A stretch of DNA of 37,603 nucleotides from Xenococcus sp. MO_188.B8 (lineage in GTDB: Bacteria; Cyanobacteriota; Cyanobacteriia; Cyanobacteriales; Xenococcaceae). Made by a program: the position numbers and the translations under genes. Below, one piece after another: positions 4,966-13,746 of the stretch. Position 1 is the first letter of the stretch, and each line of letters starts with the position of its first letter. A model generated the notes under the pieces. It worked only from the letters and a program-made list of their open reading frames with translations, was not told the origin of the DNA and did not search any database. Where the stretch lies: positions 1 to 37,603 of the forward strand of contig JASJDR010000047.1 of the NCBI GenBank assembly GCA_030065615.1, given 5' to 3'.

Positions 4966-7548
4966 TTAATCCATATTTATTGGATCAACGTCTATAGTCA
5001 TCGCTATTCCTTTCGGACAAAGATTTTTTAATTGATTTAAATTCGGTAAATTTGGTCTAGTAATTTCGGGGAATTTCAATAAAATTTGCCAACGATAACG
5101 ACGAGCAACCCTCATAATTGTTGCCGGAGCTGGCCCTAATAATTCCCAGTCTTCATCCAATAAATTCAAACATTCATCGGCTATAGTTTCCGCAGTAATT
5201 CTTACTTGATCCTCTTCTATGCCACTAAGTTTAATAACAATCAATTTTCCATAGGGAGGATAATTTAAAGCTGCTCTTTGTTCGAGTTCCATTTGACTAA
5301 AACTAGTATAGTCATGACTTCTGACAGCGCGAATCACAGAATGTTCTGGGGAATAAGTTTGGATAATAACCTTTCCTGGCTCGTCTCCTCTTCCCGCTCT
5401 TCCCGCAACCTGAGTTAAAGTTTGAAAAGCTCTTTCAGCGGCACGATAATCGGAACGATGTAATAACCCATCGGCAGAGACGACTCCCACTAAAGTTACT
5501 CCTGCAATATCTAATCCTTTAGTCAACATTTGGGTTCCCACTAAGATATCCTTTTCTTTATTCGTAAAACTGGCAATTAAATCTCGATAGGCATTTTTAT
5601 TGCGAGTCGTATCGCTATCAAAGCGGATATAACTTAGATCGGGAAATAGTTTAGTGAGTTCGTGGGTAACTCTTTGGGTACCGCTACCAAAATGTTTTAA
5701 ATATGGTGAACAGCATTGAGGACAGGCATCGGGTTGGATACTGGTGAAATTACAATAGTGACAGCGCAATAGTTTTGCCGCACCATCATGGGTATAGTGA
5801 TAGGAAAGAGAAACATCGCAATGGGGACATTCCATAACGTATCCACAACTGCGACAGGAAACAAAGGTGCTATGTCCCCTTCTGGGGATAAATAAAATAG
5901 CCTGTTGTTTTTTTGCTTGAATATCTGCGAGTGCTTTTTGTAGTGATTTACTAAATATAGAACGGTTTCCCTGATTCAACTCTTCCCGCATATCTACGAT
6001 TTCTACAGGAGGAAGAGGACGAGAACCAATTCTCTCTGGTAATGACAAATAATGAATTGAAGCTCGTGAACTATCAATACTCAATTGATCTCCCCCTGCT
6101 TCCCCTGCTCCCGAAGCTCCCCCTGCTCCCTCATCTCTCAACCTCGTCGCAACCAAACTTTCCAAGGAGGGAGTTGCTGAACCTAAAACTAAGGGACAAT
6201 CTTCTAATTCAGCGCGCCAATTCGCTACAGTACGAGCATGATAAGTTGGAACGGGACGATCTTGTTTGAAACTAGAATCATGTTCTTCATCTAAAACAAT
6301 TAAGCCCAGATTAGGTAAAGGTGCAAAAATTGCAGATCTGGTTCCAATAACTACTTGCGGTTCTCCTTGAATAGTTTGTCGCCAAGTATCATATCTTTCC
6401 CCATCAGATAATTTACTGTGATAAACACAGACTTGTTCACCAAAACGAGCCCGAAAGCGATCTGTAAGTTGGGGAGTTAAACCAATTTCAGGAACTAATA
6501 CTAATGCAGATTGACCTTGGTCTAAAATAGGCGCGATCGCCTGTAGATAAACTTCGGTTTTTCCTGAACCTGTAACTCCATGAAGTAATAACTGGGAATA
6601 TCCCGTTTGCTGATTGATAATTTCTAATGCCGATGCTTGAGCGGAACTTAATTCTTTGGCTTGGTCTGGCTTTTGAGCAATTCCCTGCTCTTTTCTCAGA
6701 ATTTCTCGCTCAGAAATTGTAATATAGCCTTTTTCCGCAATTTTCTTTAAAGTATGAGCTGTTGTGCGACCAACTTTAACTAATTCTCTCAGCCACATTT
6801 CCCCACCATGATGGCTCAGAATCTGTAATATTTCTCTTTGTCGGGAAGTTAGATCCTCTAAAAACTCTTCGGCAACTAGGGTGACAGCCTTTTGTAATTT
6901 CGCTTGTAATCGACGGGGAGATTCGAGATAACTTTCTACCCAGCCCCGTTTACTTAACTCCCGAATCCCCCGATCCGCGCCTTTAACCTGATTACGCAGA
7001 TATGTAACACTGTAATGACCATCTGGGGAAGATTGCAATAATTCTAAAACCTGCTTGCCCACGACCGAACAAAAAACCTCTACTCCCTGAGGAAGTACCT
7101 CGGAGATTAAGCGAATCCGTCTTTGAGAGCGTCCTAGCAATCCAGGTGGTAAGGCTACCCGAATCGCACTCATGAGATCGCTGAGATAATAATCTGTTAA
7201 TCTTTGTAACAATTCCCAATAGCGATCGGGGAAAAAACCGGTCATAATCACATCTTCGATCGCACGAATCTTTTGCGGATCTAAGTCTTCGGGAATCTCA
7301 TTAACCAGACGAATCACAATTCCCCCAACTATCTGCATCCCAAACGGGACACTGACAATATCTCCCGGTTTGACCAACCTTTGCTCCCCAATACTGTATG
7401 TGTATAACCCTTGGATTCCTGGAAAATCAACTAATACCTCAACCCATTGTTCCTGAAGGGAAGAAAATAAATATTCTTTCGTTGGTTGGGCTACTAGAAA
7501 TTTTGCTTTGGGGGTTACCAAATCGGCATAAATGCGATCGCTATTCAC
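4966..7548 (-). CDS. priA: Primosomal protein N' (replication restart helicase PriA)
   Basis: An 860-residue SF2 helicase that reloads the replisome at stalled forks. The N-terminal DNA-binding domain is at about 30-130 (FPGIQGLYTYSIGEQ, VSVPFG). The helicase has Walker A GVTGSGKTEVY near 325-335, the DEEH box (IVLDEEHDSSFKQ) near 420, and SATPSLES. The zinc-binding region is at about 560-610 with pairs CRSC, CPHC, CHYC and CPQC. Motif V/VI (ILVGTQMLTKGLD, QVAGRAGRG) and a C-terminal domain (LLGPAPATIMRVARRYRWQ) follow. All key motifs are intact. Between SATPSLES and YLSLPERI it has an insert rich in Gly, Ala and Glu (GAGGASGAGEAGG), from a C-rich repeat on the plus strand (about 6080-6135). 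It stands alone. Confidence 0.97.
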   Translation of the reverse strand: MNSDRIYADLVTPKAKFLVAQPTKEYLFSSLQEQWVEVLVDFPGIQGLYTYSIGEQRLVKPGDIVSVPFGMQIVGGIVIRLVNEIPEDLDPQKIRAIEDVIMTGFFPDRYWELLQRLTDYYLSDLMSAIRVALPPGLLGRSQRRIRLISEVLPQGVEVFCSVVGKQVLELLQSSPDGHYSVTYLRNQVKGADRGIRELSKRGWVESYLESPRRLQAKLQKAVTLVAEEFLEDLTSRQREILQILSHHGGEMWLRELVKVGRTTAHTLKKIAEKGYITISEREILRKEQGIAQKPDQAKELSSAQASALEIINQQTGYSQLLLHGVTGSGKTEVYLQAIAPILDQGQSALVLVPEIGLTPQLTDRFRARFGEQVCVYHSKLSDGERYDTWRQTIQGEPQVVIGTRSAIFAPLPNLGLIVLDEEHDSSFKQDRPVPTYHARTVANWRAELEDCPLVLGSATPSLESLVATRLRDEGAGGASGAGEAGGDQLSIDSSRASIHYLSLPERIGSRPLPPVEIVDMREELNQGNRSIFSKSLQKALADIQAKKQQAILFIPRRGHSTFVSCRSCGYVMECPHCDVSLSYHYTHDGAAKLLRCHYCNFTSIQPDACPQCCSPYLKHFGSGTQRVTHELTKLFPDLSYIRFDSDTTRNKNAYRDLIASFTNKEKDILVGTQMLTKGLDIAGVTLVGVVSADGLLHRSDYRAAERAFQTLTQVAGRAGRGDEPGKVIIQTYSPEHSVIRAVRSHDYTSFSQMELEQRAALNYPPYGKLIVIKLSGIEEDQVRITAETIADECLNLLDEDWELLGPAPATIMRVARRYRWQILLKFPEITRPNLPNLNQLKNLCPKGIAMTIDVDPINMD

Positions 7549-7593
7549 AGGAGATTTTCATAATTTGATCGTGACAATTCTATCATTAACAAA

Positions 7594-7629
7594 TAATAAG
7601 TATAAAAAGACTAATAAGTATAAAAAGAC
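7594..7629. repeat. 18-base tandem duplication upstream of priA
   Basis: TAATAAGTATAAAAAGAC occurs at 7594-7611 and again, identically, at 7612-7629. It lies 46-81 bases before the priA start and contains -10-like TATAAA words. It may double a promoter element or be a slippage product. Confidence 0.8.
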
Positions 7630-8079
7630 ACCTCATTCAAATTGGCATTTTTATAGTTGATTATCATTTTGTAAATATTCTCACAAAAACAACGAGTATT
7701 TTTGCTAATGTAAAACCTGTGAACTCTTTTATAACAATTTTTTGAATTCTCCAAAAAAAAGTAAACAATCTTTATATTTTCTTAAGGTTCGAAGGTATAT
7801 TTTTTACACTCCTTAATGTATGTTCATAATCAAAATCATGCGTTCCTAAGGTGAGGAAACCTCTCGGTACACGTTCCCCAGATGAGTAAAACTTATCAGG
7901 TTCGTTTACATCGTATAGTTTGATGCACTACAGGGGCACTTGTCGAAATAGCATCATTAAATGAATAAAAAATGTCTTAAGGGTCTGAAGATGTAGTAAT
8001 TACAACCAGTATAAAAGCGATTCAGTACCCTTATTCAAGCCTTTACTAAAAAATTCTCATAAAATCGAGGAACTCAATT
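7630..8079 (+). promoter_or_regulatory. Long gene-free leader of the sigma factor gene
   Basis: About 450 bases without a convincing reading frame, between the divergent priA and sigma factor genes. It contains GGTGAGGAAACCTC (7850-7863) and TGATGC/GCATCA arms (7920-7925 and 7951-7956). The ribosome binding site GAGG at 8067-8070 is well placed before ATG 8080. I cannot place promoters with confidence; the length suggests several start sites or a long 5' UTR. Confidence 0.4.
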
Positions 8080-9207
8080 ATGACTGTAACGAAAATCGCC
8101 CAAGCCAACACGATCGCATCTGACAGCAATTCCTCATCTTTGAAAGAAGTAGAAGTAGACTATAAAAATTTAGATTTGAAAATGGTAGAGGTCGAGTTTT
8201 CAACAGAAAATATTCAGTCACCAAATCAGGGTACAACATTGCGGAATAAAAGCCGTATTGAGGATAATGTAGGAGCTTTTTTCAAGGAAATGGCTCGCTA
8301 TCCCCTACTAAACACTGATGAAGAAGTGGCTCTAGCGAATGAAGTTAAATTGATGGTAGAAGCAGAAACCACTCGCCAACAATTAGCAGAGCAACTCAAA
8401 AGAAAACCTACCAAAGAAGAATGGGCAAAAGCGATTGGTTTAGCATCAATTCGGGAACTAGAAAAATTCCTCTATCGGGGAAAGGTTGCCAAGCGCAAAA
8501 TGATTCGTTCTAATCTGCGTTTGGTAGTTTCGATCGCCAAACGTTATCTGAATCGTGGGGTTCCTTTTCTTGATTTAATCCAGGAAGGAGCGATCGGTTT
8601 AAATAGAGCAACAGAAAAATTTGATCCCAACAAAGGCTATAAATTTTCTACCTATGCTTATTGGTGGATTCGTCAAGCTATTACCAGAACTATCGCCAAC
8701 GATGCTCGTACCATTCGCTTACCAATCCATATTGTTGAAAAACTAAATAAACTCAAAAAAGCCCAACGCCATCTCAAGCAAACATTACAACGTAATCCCA
8801 GTGAACAAGAACTAGCTGATGAGTTAAAAGTATCCCCAGCTCAACTGCGTCAATTACTAGAATTACGTCGTCAATCCCTCTCTCTCAATCACCGAGTCGG
8901 TAAAGCAGAAGACACCGAACTAGTAGATTTATTAGAAGACGATGAATTACAACTTCCAGAAGAAAAAATGAGTGAGGCGATGATGCGTCAGGAAATTACT
9001 GATGTCTTGGATGATGTTCTAACCGAAAGAGAAAAAGACGTAATTGCTTTACGTTATGGATTATTTAGCAGTCAACCCTACACCCTAGAAGAAGTGGGAG
9101 GAATCTTTAATCTTTCCCGAGAAAGAGTTAGGCAAATCCAAAGTAAAGCGATGCGGAAATTACGTCGCCCTCAAGTCGCCAGAAGATTAAAAAGCTGGCT
9201 TTATTAG
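8080..9207 (+). CDS. sigC: Group 2 sigma-70 family RNA polymerase sigma factor (SigC-like)
   Basis: A 375-residue sigma factor that directs RNA polymerase to alternative promoters. Region 1.2 is at about 66-100 (DNVGAFFKEMARYPLL), region 2 from about 142 (RSNLRLVVSIAKRYLNRG, then DLIQEGAIGLNRA and KFSTYAYWWIRQAITR), region 3 after IRLPIHIVEKLNKL, and region 4.2 near 334-365 (YTLEEVGGIFNLSRERVRQ). There is no long region 1.1, and the cyanobacterial group 2 pattern is clear. FFKEMARYPLL in region 1.2 is what I recall for SigC rather than SigB, SigD or SigE; this subgroup call is less sure than the family. GAGG at 8067-8070 supports ATG 8080. Monocistronic. Confidence 0.95.
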   Translation: MTVTKIAQANTIASDSNSSSLKEVEVDYKNLDLKMVEVEFSTENIQSPNQGTTLRNKSRIEDNVGAFFKEMARYPLLNTDEEVALANEVKLMVEAETTRQQLAEQLKRKPTKEEWAKAIGLASIRELEKFLYRGKVAKRKMIRSNLRLVVSIAKRYLNRGVPFLDLIQEGAIGLNRATEKFDPNKGYKFSTYAYWWIRQAITRTIANDARTIRLPIHIVEKLNKLKKAQRHLKQTLQRNPSEQELADELKVSPAQLRQLLELRRQSLSLNHRVGKAEDTELVDLLEDDELQLPEEKMSEAMMRQEITDVLDDVLTEREKDVIALRYGLFSSQPYTLEEVGGIFNLSRERVRQIQSKAMRKLRRPQVARRLKSWLY

Positions 9208-9214
9208 GCTTTAT

Positions 9215-9240
9215 TAAAAGCTATAAACTCTTAGCTTTTA
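9215..9240 (+). terminator. Hairpin after sigC
   Basis: TAAAAGCTA (9215-9223) pairs perfectly with TAGCTTTTA (9232-9240) around an 8-base loop, 8 bases after the sigC stop. The stem is AT-rich but ends in its own U-rich strand, so it is a plausible weak terminator. Confidence 0.45.
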
Positions 9241-9498
9241 TGAATAACCTGATTGCTCATCATTGCTCATCCATTCATAGTTTCTCTTAATCTGAGTGCT
9301 GATCCTGTTAAGATAGATATTTAAAGCCGTGATTTAGGCTCTTCTAGCTCAGACAACAACTCAGGATCAAGGCTCAGATTTGAGATTTTGAGATATAGAT
9401 ATTTAAAGCTTGTCGAAAGCCTAGTTTAACTTTCGAGTCAATCGTACAGGGTCTTTTAGCTTCTTCAATAAGATCAAGTACTCAACTGTTGTGATTTA
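9241..9498. other. Intergenic region without recognisable gene
   Basis: No coding signal. AGATATTTAAAGC occurs twice (about 9316-9330 and 9400-9412), each after GATA or GATATA. TTGCTCATC is repeated near 9252-9271. It may hold the promoter of the interrupted reading frame that follows. Confidence 0.35.
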
Positions 9499-9985
9499 GA
9501 AAGGAGGTGGCGGCAGACCTTCTGGTGGACGAGGGAGCAGAGGCTCTGGGGCAAGAAGCCGTCCCCAGTCAGGAAATCGAGTCAATCGCCAGCCGACTAA
9601 TCGTAGGGTGAGCGAAATTTACGGTGGCAAAAATTAGTTTTCGCTTTGTTTAAGTCATAGGTATTTACCCATTACTTATTACTCATTACTCATTACTCAA
9701 AACGTTTCTATTTTTTAACTCCCACACCTTTTTTCGTTCACCCCTAATCGTAACAACATGAACCGAGACCGCAAAAATACTGGCAGGCTTGATCGCAGTA
9801 GCAATCGCACCCTTAATCATCGTGGAAACCGAACTATCAATCGGGGTCGCGATCGCACTTTTAACCGTGGTGGAGGTCGCACGAATCCGGTTAACCGAGG
9901 TGATGTCAATGAAGAAGATGGTGTGGAAAAAGAATATCACGTAGATGAGAATGGTACAATTCTATCTGAGCAGATTGTGAGTTAA
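9499..9985 (+). pseudogene. Gly/Arg/Asn-rich protein gene interrupted by a MITE
   Basis: If the MITE and one 9-base target copy are removed, one open frame runs from GGGGRPSGGRGSRG through NRQPTNRNNMNRDRKN to repeats of NRT-N-RG type (NHRGNRTINRGRDRT), then an acidic end (VNEEDGVEKEYHVDENG) and TAA at 9983-9985. The insert of 147 bases (138 + 9) is a multiple of three, but the MITE brings a TAG. No start codon exists in the upstream part: a TAG lies just before KGGGG, so the 5' end is also damaged or the true start is elsewhere. A short product from ATG 9758 is possible. I do not recognise the family; the composition suggests a low-complexity, nucleic-acid-binding or structural segment. Confidence 0.55.
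9606..9743. mobile_element. MITE copy 1 (GGGTGAGCG family), 138 bp, with 9-bp target duplication
   Basis: Begins GGGTGAGCGAAATTTACGG and ends TTTTTTCGTTCACCC; the ends are inverted repeats (GGGTGARCGAAA). It is flanked on both sides by CTAATCGTA (9597-9605 and 9744-9752), a perfect 9-base target duplication. The centre holds ATTACTC tandem words. No coding capacity. Other copies are at 13747-14099 and 16219-16452. Confidence 0.9.
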
Positions 9986-10143
9986 GCTTCATAGCCTTGG
10001 AACTAAATCCTCAGAGTCAGGAAAAGGCATATAGACAAGCATATAGACAATAAATTAATTAATCTGCAACTAAAGTTTATCTTGGCTGAGAAGCTGTTGT
10101 AAGATAAATGTACTATGATTCAAGTTTATTACTACAAATCACT

Positions 10144-10800
10144 ATGAAAATACATTCTGGGCTAAGTATCCCGATTTGCCTAACATTATCTTGTCTTTTA
10201 ACTACTTCTGTGACAGCAAACCCATTTGGTCGCCCTGATTTTTTTGAGCGAGGTCGCAGAGACTTTGAACAAGAAATCCGTAGATTTGAACAGGAAGGGG
10301 CAGTTACTACTCCCTCGATCACAGTTGATGAGTCTGCCTTACCCTGGTCACGAGTTGTCATGGATCACGCTGGATTTACTGCAATGCTTCCCTCTGGTGC
10401 TATTACCCAAGAAGCTGAGACAGTAGAATTCCCAAAAGGAAATGTTAACTTCGATATCATCGCTACCCATCCGCCATCATCTCGCTTTGTGATCGCTTAC
10501 TCTGAGGAAGTCACTCCCGAAACATTTGCCAATACTCAGGAAGTCTTAGAGCGAGCGCGTGATTACATTATCGAAAACGAGATCAATTTGGTCAAAGTGG
10601 CTGATGAGGATATTACTTTTGAAAAGTATCCAGGAAAAGAATTTAAGCTGCAAAATAAAGAGGAAACTTTTGTCTTTCGCCTCTTGCTTGTTGGGCAACG
10701 GCTTTATGTCCTGGCAGTCAGTCACAACAATAATGACAATAATACCGTTTCTTCAAAATCAATTGATAAGTTCTTTAACTCATTCAAGCTAATTAACTAA
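10144..10800 (+). CDS. Secreted protein of unknown function, PsbP-like fold suspected
   Basis: A 218-residue exported protein. ATG at 10144 is chosen over 10108 because it gives a clean signal peptide (MKIHSGLSIPICLTLSCLL, cleavage after TAN or nearby). Next is an Arg/Glu-rich stretch (RPDFFERGRRDFEQEIRRFEQ), then a domain from about 70 (VVMDHAGFTAMLPSGA) to the end (SSKSIDKFFNSFKLIN). The pattern of a start like F.A.LPSG, a middle KYPGKEFKLQNKEETFVFRLLLVG and an end FFNSF is seen in several cyanobacterial exported proteins of the PsbP-like or DUF1795 type; this resemblance is from memory. No catalytic motif or cysteines. Probably periplasmic or lumenal. A terminator-like hairpin follows at 10893. 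Confidence 0.75.
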   Translation: MKIHSGLSIPICLTLSCLLTTSVTANPFGRPDFFERGRRDFEQEIRRFEQEGAVTTPSITVDESALPWSRVVMDHAGFTAMLPSGAITQEAETVEFPKGNVNFDIIATHPPSSRFVIAYSEEVTPETFANTQEVLERARDYIIENEINLVKVADEDITFEKYPGKEFKLQNKEETFVFRLLLVGQRLYVLAVSHNNNDNNTVSSKSIDKFFNSFKLIN

Positions 10801-10892
10801 AAATTTGGTTAACCAATATATTTCTTGTATACTAATAATCAAAGCGTTCAAGAGATCGAGCTATTGGCGATCGCTTTTAAGAAAAATTAGTC

Positions 10893-10930
10893 CCTATGAG
10901 TCAAAATTTAAATTCCTCATAGGTTTGTTT
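10893..10930 (+). terminator. Terminator between convergent genes
   Basis: CCTATGAG (10893-10900) and CTCATAGG (10916-10923) form a perfect 8-base stem followed by TTTGTTT. It lies after the secreted protein gene and before the convergent fusion gene that ends at 10979. Confidence 0.5.
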
Positions 10931-10978
10931 ATCTCCTTAATATTCTGCTTGTAGCTAGTAAGTTATTGTGCGTTAGGA

Positions 10979-13483
10979 CTAATTAATTTGTTTTCGGCTA
11001 TTAAAACAATAATCTGCATCAGACAATGCTTGAGGTAAATAGTCTCCTAACCATTTATTACGAAGATCTGTTTCTCGTTTACTAATCACAAAACTGTTAA
11101 CTAGATTTTGCCATTCGCGATCGCCTTCGGGCAAAATTAAGCCGTAGAAGTCACAAGTTAAAGGTTTTTCAGGTATTAGCTGGTAATTTTCTGGGGCTAA
11201 TTGTTGTCGATCTATTTCTCCTGATAGCAAAACTGTATCACTGACAAAGGCATCGAGCCTGCCATTGGCAAGGGCAGTAACTCCTTGCATTCTGCCCTTT
11301 TCTCCTTGAAAAAAGACGAATTCTGCCTGAGGATAAGTTTCCTGGACAAATTCGGCTGTGGTACTATCTTCGATAATTCCCGTCGGAATTCCTTCAAGAC
11401 CCTGGTCAAGATCAACTTTAGATACATTGCCATTGCTAACTAAAAAACGAGTACCACTAACAAAAAACACATCAGAAAAGTTAAAACCTTCAGGGTCTTT
11501 TCTAATTGTATTAGGGCCACATTCAAGGTGAACTGTACCTTGTTGTACTAGTTGAAAACGATTTTCTAGGGTAGATGGTATTTTGATTACTTTGAGCCCA
11601 GAAGTAATATTCAGTTGTTGGGCTAAATATTCTCCTAAAGAATCAGTTAAATCCTCACAATAACCTGTCCATAAACTATTTTGTGGCTCTATATATCCAA
11701 AAGGAGCCGCATCACTTCTCATTGCTATTTTAAGTGTTTTAGTATCCTTAATCTCAGCGATGATATCTTTTTGTTTTTTGGGGGCAACTGCCACTACAGA
11801 TTCAGGAATTGGGGGAGTGGGTGGAGCTTGACCATAAGCAAGTTCAAGTTGTTCGGGGTTTAAAGATTTAACTATATGTAGAGGAAGTTCTTTATTACTG
11901 ATGCTTTGGGCATAAGCAGAACTCAGGTAGGGTTGATAGCCAGAGCGATCGCGCAAATGAACTTCAAAAAAAGCTAAGGTCATGGCTTTAAAGTATTCCC
12001 GAGCGAGATCAGGACGCACTCCTTGTAAAAAATCTGGCAGATTGCTAGCTCCTTCTTCGCTACTGGTAGAGTTGTGACTGCTACCAACCATGACGACCAA
12101 ATATTTGTTTTCATTCGTCAACCACAGAAAAGGATGAGCCTGTTCTTCAATAAAGGGAGTCACAATATCTTTACTACCACCCAAAATCATGGTGGGAATA
12201 GCGATTTGACCGATGCTTTCTGGCCCTAAAATTGAACTGGTTACGGGATTAGTAGCTACTACTGCTTTAATCCGAGGGTCCTGCAAATTGTAGTTTCCTG
12301 GGGGCAAAAAGCTAGCTCGACATTGCAGTAGCTCTGAAATATTGAGAGTAGGGTTATTTTCCTGACATACTTGACTAACTCTATCTATGTTAAGGGGAGC
12401 TCCAGAAATAACCAAGGCAGTGTTGCCCCCAAAAGAGTGGCCGAGAACCCCTACTTGTTCCCAGTCGATATATCCTTTTAACTCAGGATGATTTTCTATT
12501 TTGTCAAGCAGATAAGTAATATCTATGGGACGGTTAAAAAATTCAATGGGGCTAACAGCAAAACTCAACTTACCCTGCAAAAAAGCCTCTGTAAACTTAC
12601 TATTACTGCCAATATGTTCAGGGACAACTACAACATAGCCGTGAGAAGCCAAATGCTTTGCCAGATAAGCAAAATGGGCACGATTTGAAGTAAAACCATG
12701 ACTCAATACTACTAGAGGAGCTGGTTGGGTGAGATTTTTTGGTCGATAAATATCAGCTTTAAGACTATAATCAGCGGAAAATCCCAATTGAGTTTGACGT
12801 ACATGCTCAATCTTGAAGCTCATTGTTCTTTGCGCAACAGAATAAGACCCAGTTTCACGCAAATCCGCCATCCCACCAACACCTAACTTTTGCTGGGAAG
12901 CAATTTCGCTATTTGCCTGTTCTGCGATCGCTTTAATAGTTGACTCGTTATAGGACCAAAAAGTACCTAATTCTTTGATCAGGGAGAAAATTAATTGGGC
13001 GTTCAATTGAATTTCCGAGGTAGGAAAATGGCGCATCACATTAATTGCCGTTAAACCTTCTGAGTCAGCTGCTGCCAAAATGAGAGCCGAGCGGATTGCA
13101 TAAAGACCGTTGCGACCTGGGTGAGTATAGATTACCTCTCCTAACTGCCTCAGGAATTGTTCTCCCATCGGCATTTTAGTCACCCGAAAAACAGTAACCG
13201 GGCTAACCTCAAACTGCTTCTGTAATGCTTTCCGGAATCGCTCCAAAGTTTGCGGATCTAAACGACTGGCATAGAAATTAAACTCAGGAGTAATTTTCCC
13301 TTCTTTAGCAAAAACTTCTAAAGAATCAACTGAGAGGGAAAATTTGCCAAAGACAGGAAGAGAAAAACTAATTCGTTCTGCGCCTAGACTAGGTTTTGGT
13401 TTCAATGCTATAGACATTAAACTTGCCAAAATACCTGTCAAAATTATGTTTAAGAGTTTTTTTCTGGTGTTAAATTGCATCAT
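10979..13483 (-). CDS. DUF1400-alpha/beta hydrolase fused to a periplasmic solute-binding domain
   Basis: An 834-residue exported protein with three parts. Residues 1-35 are a signal peptide or anchor (RKKLLNIILTGILASLMSIAL). Residues 36-165 match DUF1400, found in front of cyanobacterial hydrolases (ISFSLPVFGKFSLSVDSLEVF). Residues about 205-555 are an alpha/beta hydrolase with the oxyanion region LVVLSHGFTSNRAHF, nucleophile S350 in GHSFGG, likely acid D439 (GGSKDIVTPF) and H470 (GSSHNS). After a Pro-rich linker (553-562), residues 580-830 form an SBP_bac_3 amino-acid-binding fold (KTLKIAMRSDAAPFGYIEP, then GTVHLECGPNT, then GRLDAFVSDTVLLSG). Both enzyme and receptor parts look complete. 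DUF1400 hydrolases normally end after the hydrolase. No transport genes are adjacent. The substrate is unknown. Confidence 0.85.
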   Translation of the reverse strand: MMQFNTRKKLLNIILTGILASLMSIALKPKPSLGAERISFSLPVFGKFSLSVDSLEVFAKEGKITPEFNFYASRLDPQTLERFRKALQKQFEVSPVTVFRVTKMPMGEQFLRQLGEVIYTHPGRNGLYAIRSALILAAADSEGLTAINVMRHFPTSEIQLNAQLIFSLIKELGTFWSYNESTIKAIAEQANSEIASQQKLGVGGMADLRETGSYSVAQRTMSFKIEHVRQTQLGFSADYSLKADIYRPKNLTQPAPLVVLSHGFTSNRAHFAYLAKHLASHGYVVVVPEHIGSNSKFTEAFLQGKLSFAVSPIEFFNRPIDITYLLDKIENHPELKGYIDWEQVGVLGHSFGGNTALVISGAPLNIDRVSQVCQENNPTLNISELLQCRASFLPPGNYNLQDPRIKAVVATNPVTSSILGPESIGQIAIPTMILGGSKDIVTPFIEEQAHPFLWLTNENKYLVVMVGSSHNSTSSEEGASNLPDFLQGVRPDLAREYFKAMTLAFFEVHLRDRSGYQPYLSSAYAQSISNKELPLHIVKSLNPEQLELAYGQAPPTPPIPESVVAVAPKKQKDIIAEIKDTKTLKIAMRSDAAPFGYIEPQNSLWTGYCEDLTDSLGEYLAQQLNITSGLKVIKIPSTLENRFQLVQQGTVHLECGPNTIRKDPEGFNFSDVFFVSGTRFLVSNGNVSKVDLDQGLEGIPTGIIEDSTTAEFVQETYPQAEFVFFQGEKGRMQGVTALANGRLDAFVSDTVLLSGEIDRQQLAPENYQLIPEKPLTCDFYGLILPEGDREWQNLVNSFVISKRETDLRNKWLGDYLPQALSDADYCFNSRKQIN

Positions 13484-13560
13484 GGCAACTTGTTAATTTT
13501 TCGTAGCTCAACCAAATTTAAATTTATAAAAAGTTTACAGTATTGTGCTTTTAAAACAGT

Positions 13561-13586
13561 ATACATAGATATGGTTATCTATGTAT
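13561..13586. promoter_or_regulatory. Inverted repeat upstream of the hydrolase-receptor gene
   Basis: ATACATAGATA (13561-13571) and TATCTATGTAT (13576-13586) are perfectly complementary around TGGT. It lies about 78-103 bases before the start codon at 13483. The size and placement fit a dimeric repressor site, but no adjacent regulator gene suggests itself. Confidence 0.45.
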
Positions 13587-13619
13587 CTTGTAATAATTGC
13601 CACCAAACTATGCTTTCTT

Positions 13620-13676
13620 GACCGGGGAACACCGGTCACCGTTACACCGCCGTAAAACGACGGTGTAACGGTGACT
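13620..13676. repeat. Two hairpins, one with an 18-base stem
   Basis: GACCGG (13620-13625) and CCGGTC (13632-13637) form a short stem. GTCACCGTTACACCGCCG (13635-13652) pairs with 13658-13675 around TAAAA with a single mismatch. It is a strong structure upstream of the fusion gene and looks like a dispersed palindrome. Confidence 0.7.
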
Positions 13677-13746
13677 TGTTGATCTACTGATACTTACAAA
13701 AAAAGTAGAAAGTGTGGGGAGAGGGGGTAGACAATGAAGGGTGGGG

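Noticed and set aside
7594..7629. Start of a CRISPR array
   Set aside because: Two adjacent 18-base copies without spacers and no cas genes.
9686..9940. Minus-strand frame of 84 residues across the MITE end and the Arg-rich frame
   Set aside because: Its C-terminus (VWELKNRNVLSNE) is MITE sequence and recurs at the end of the mgtE remnant for the same reason; it is not a gene family.
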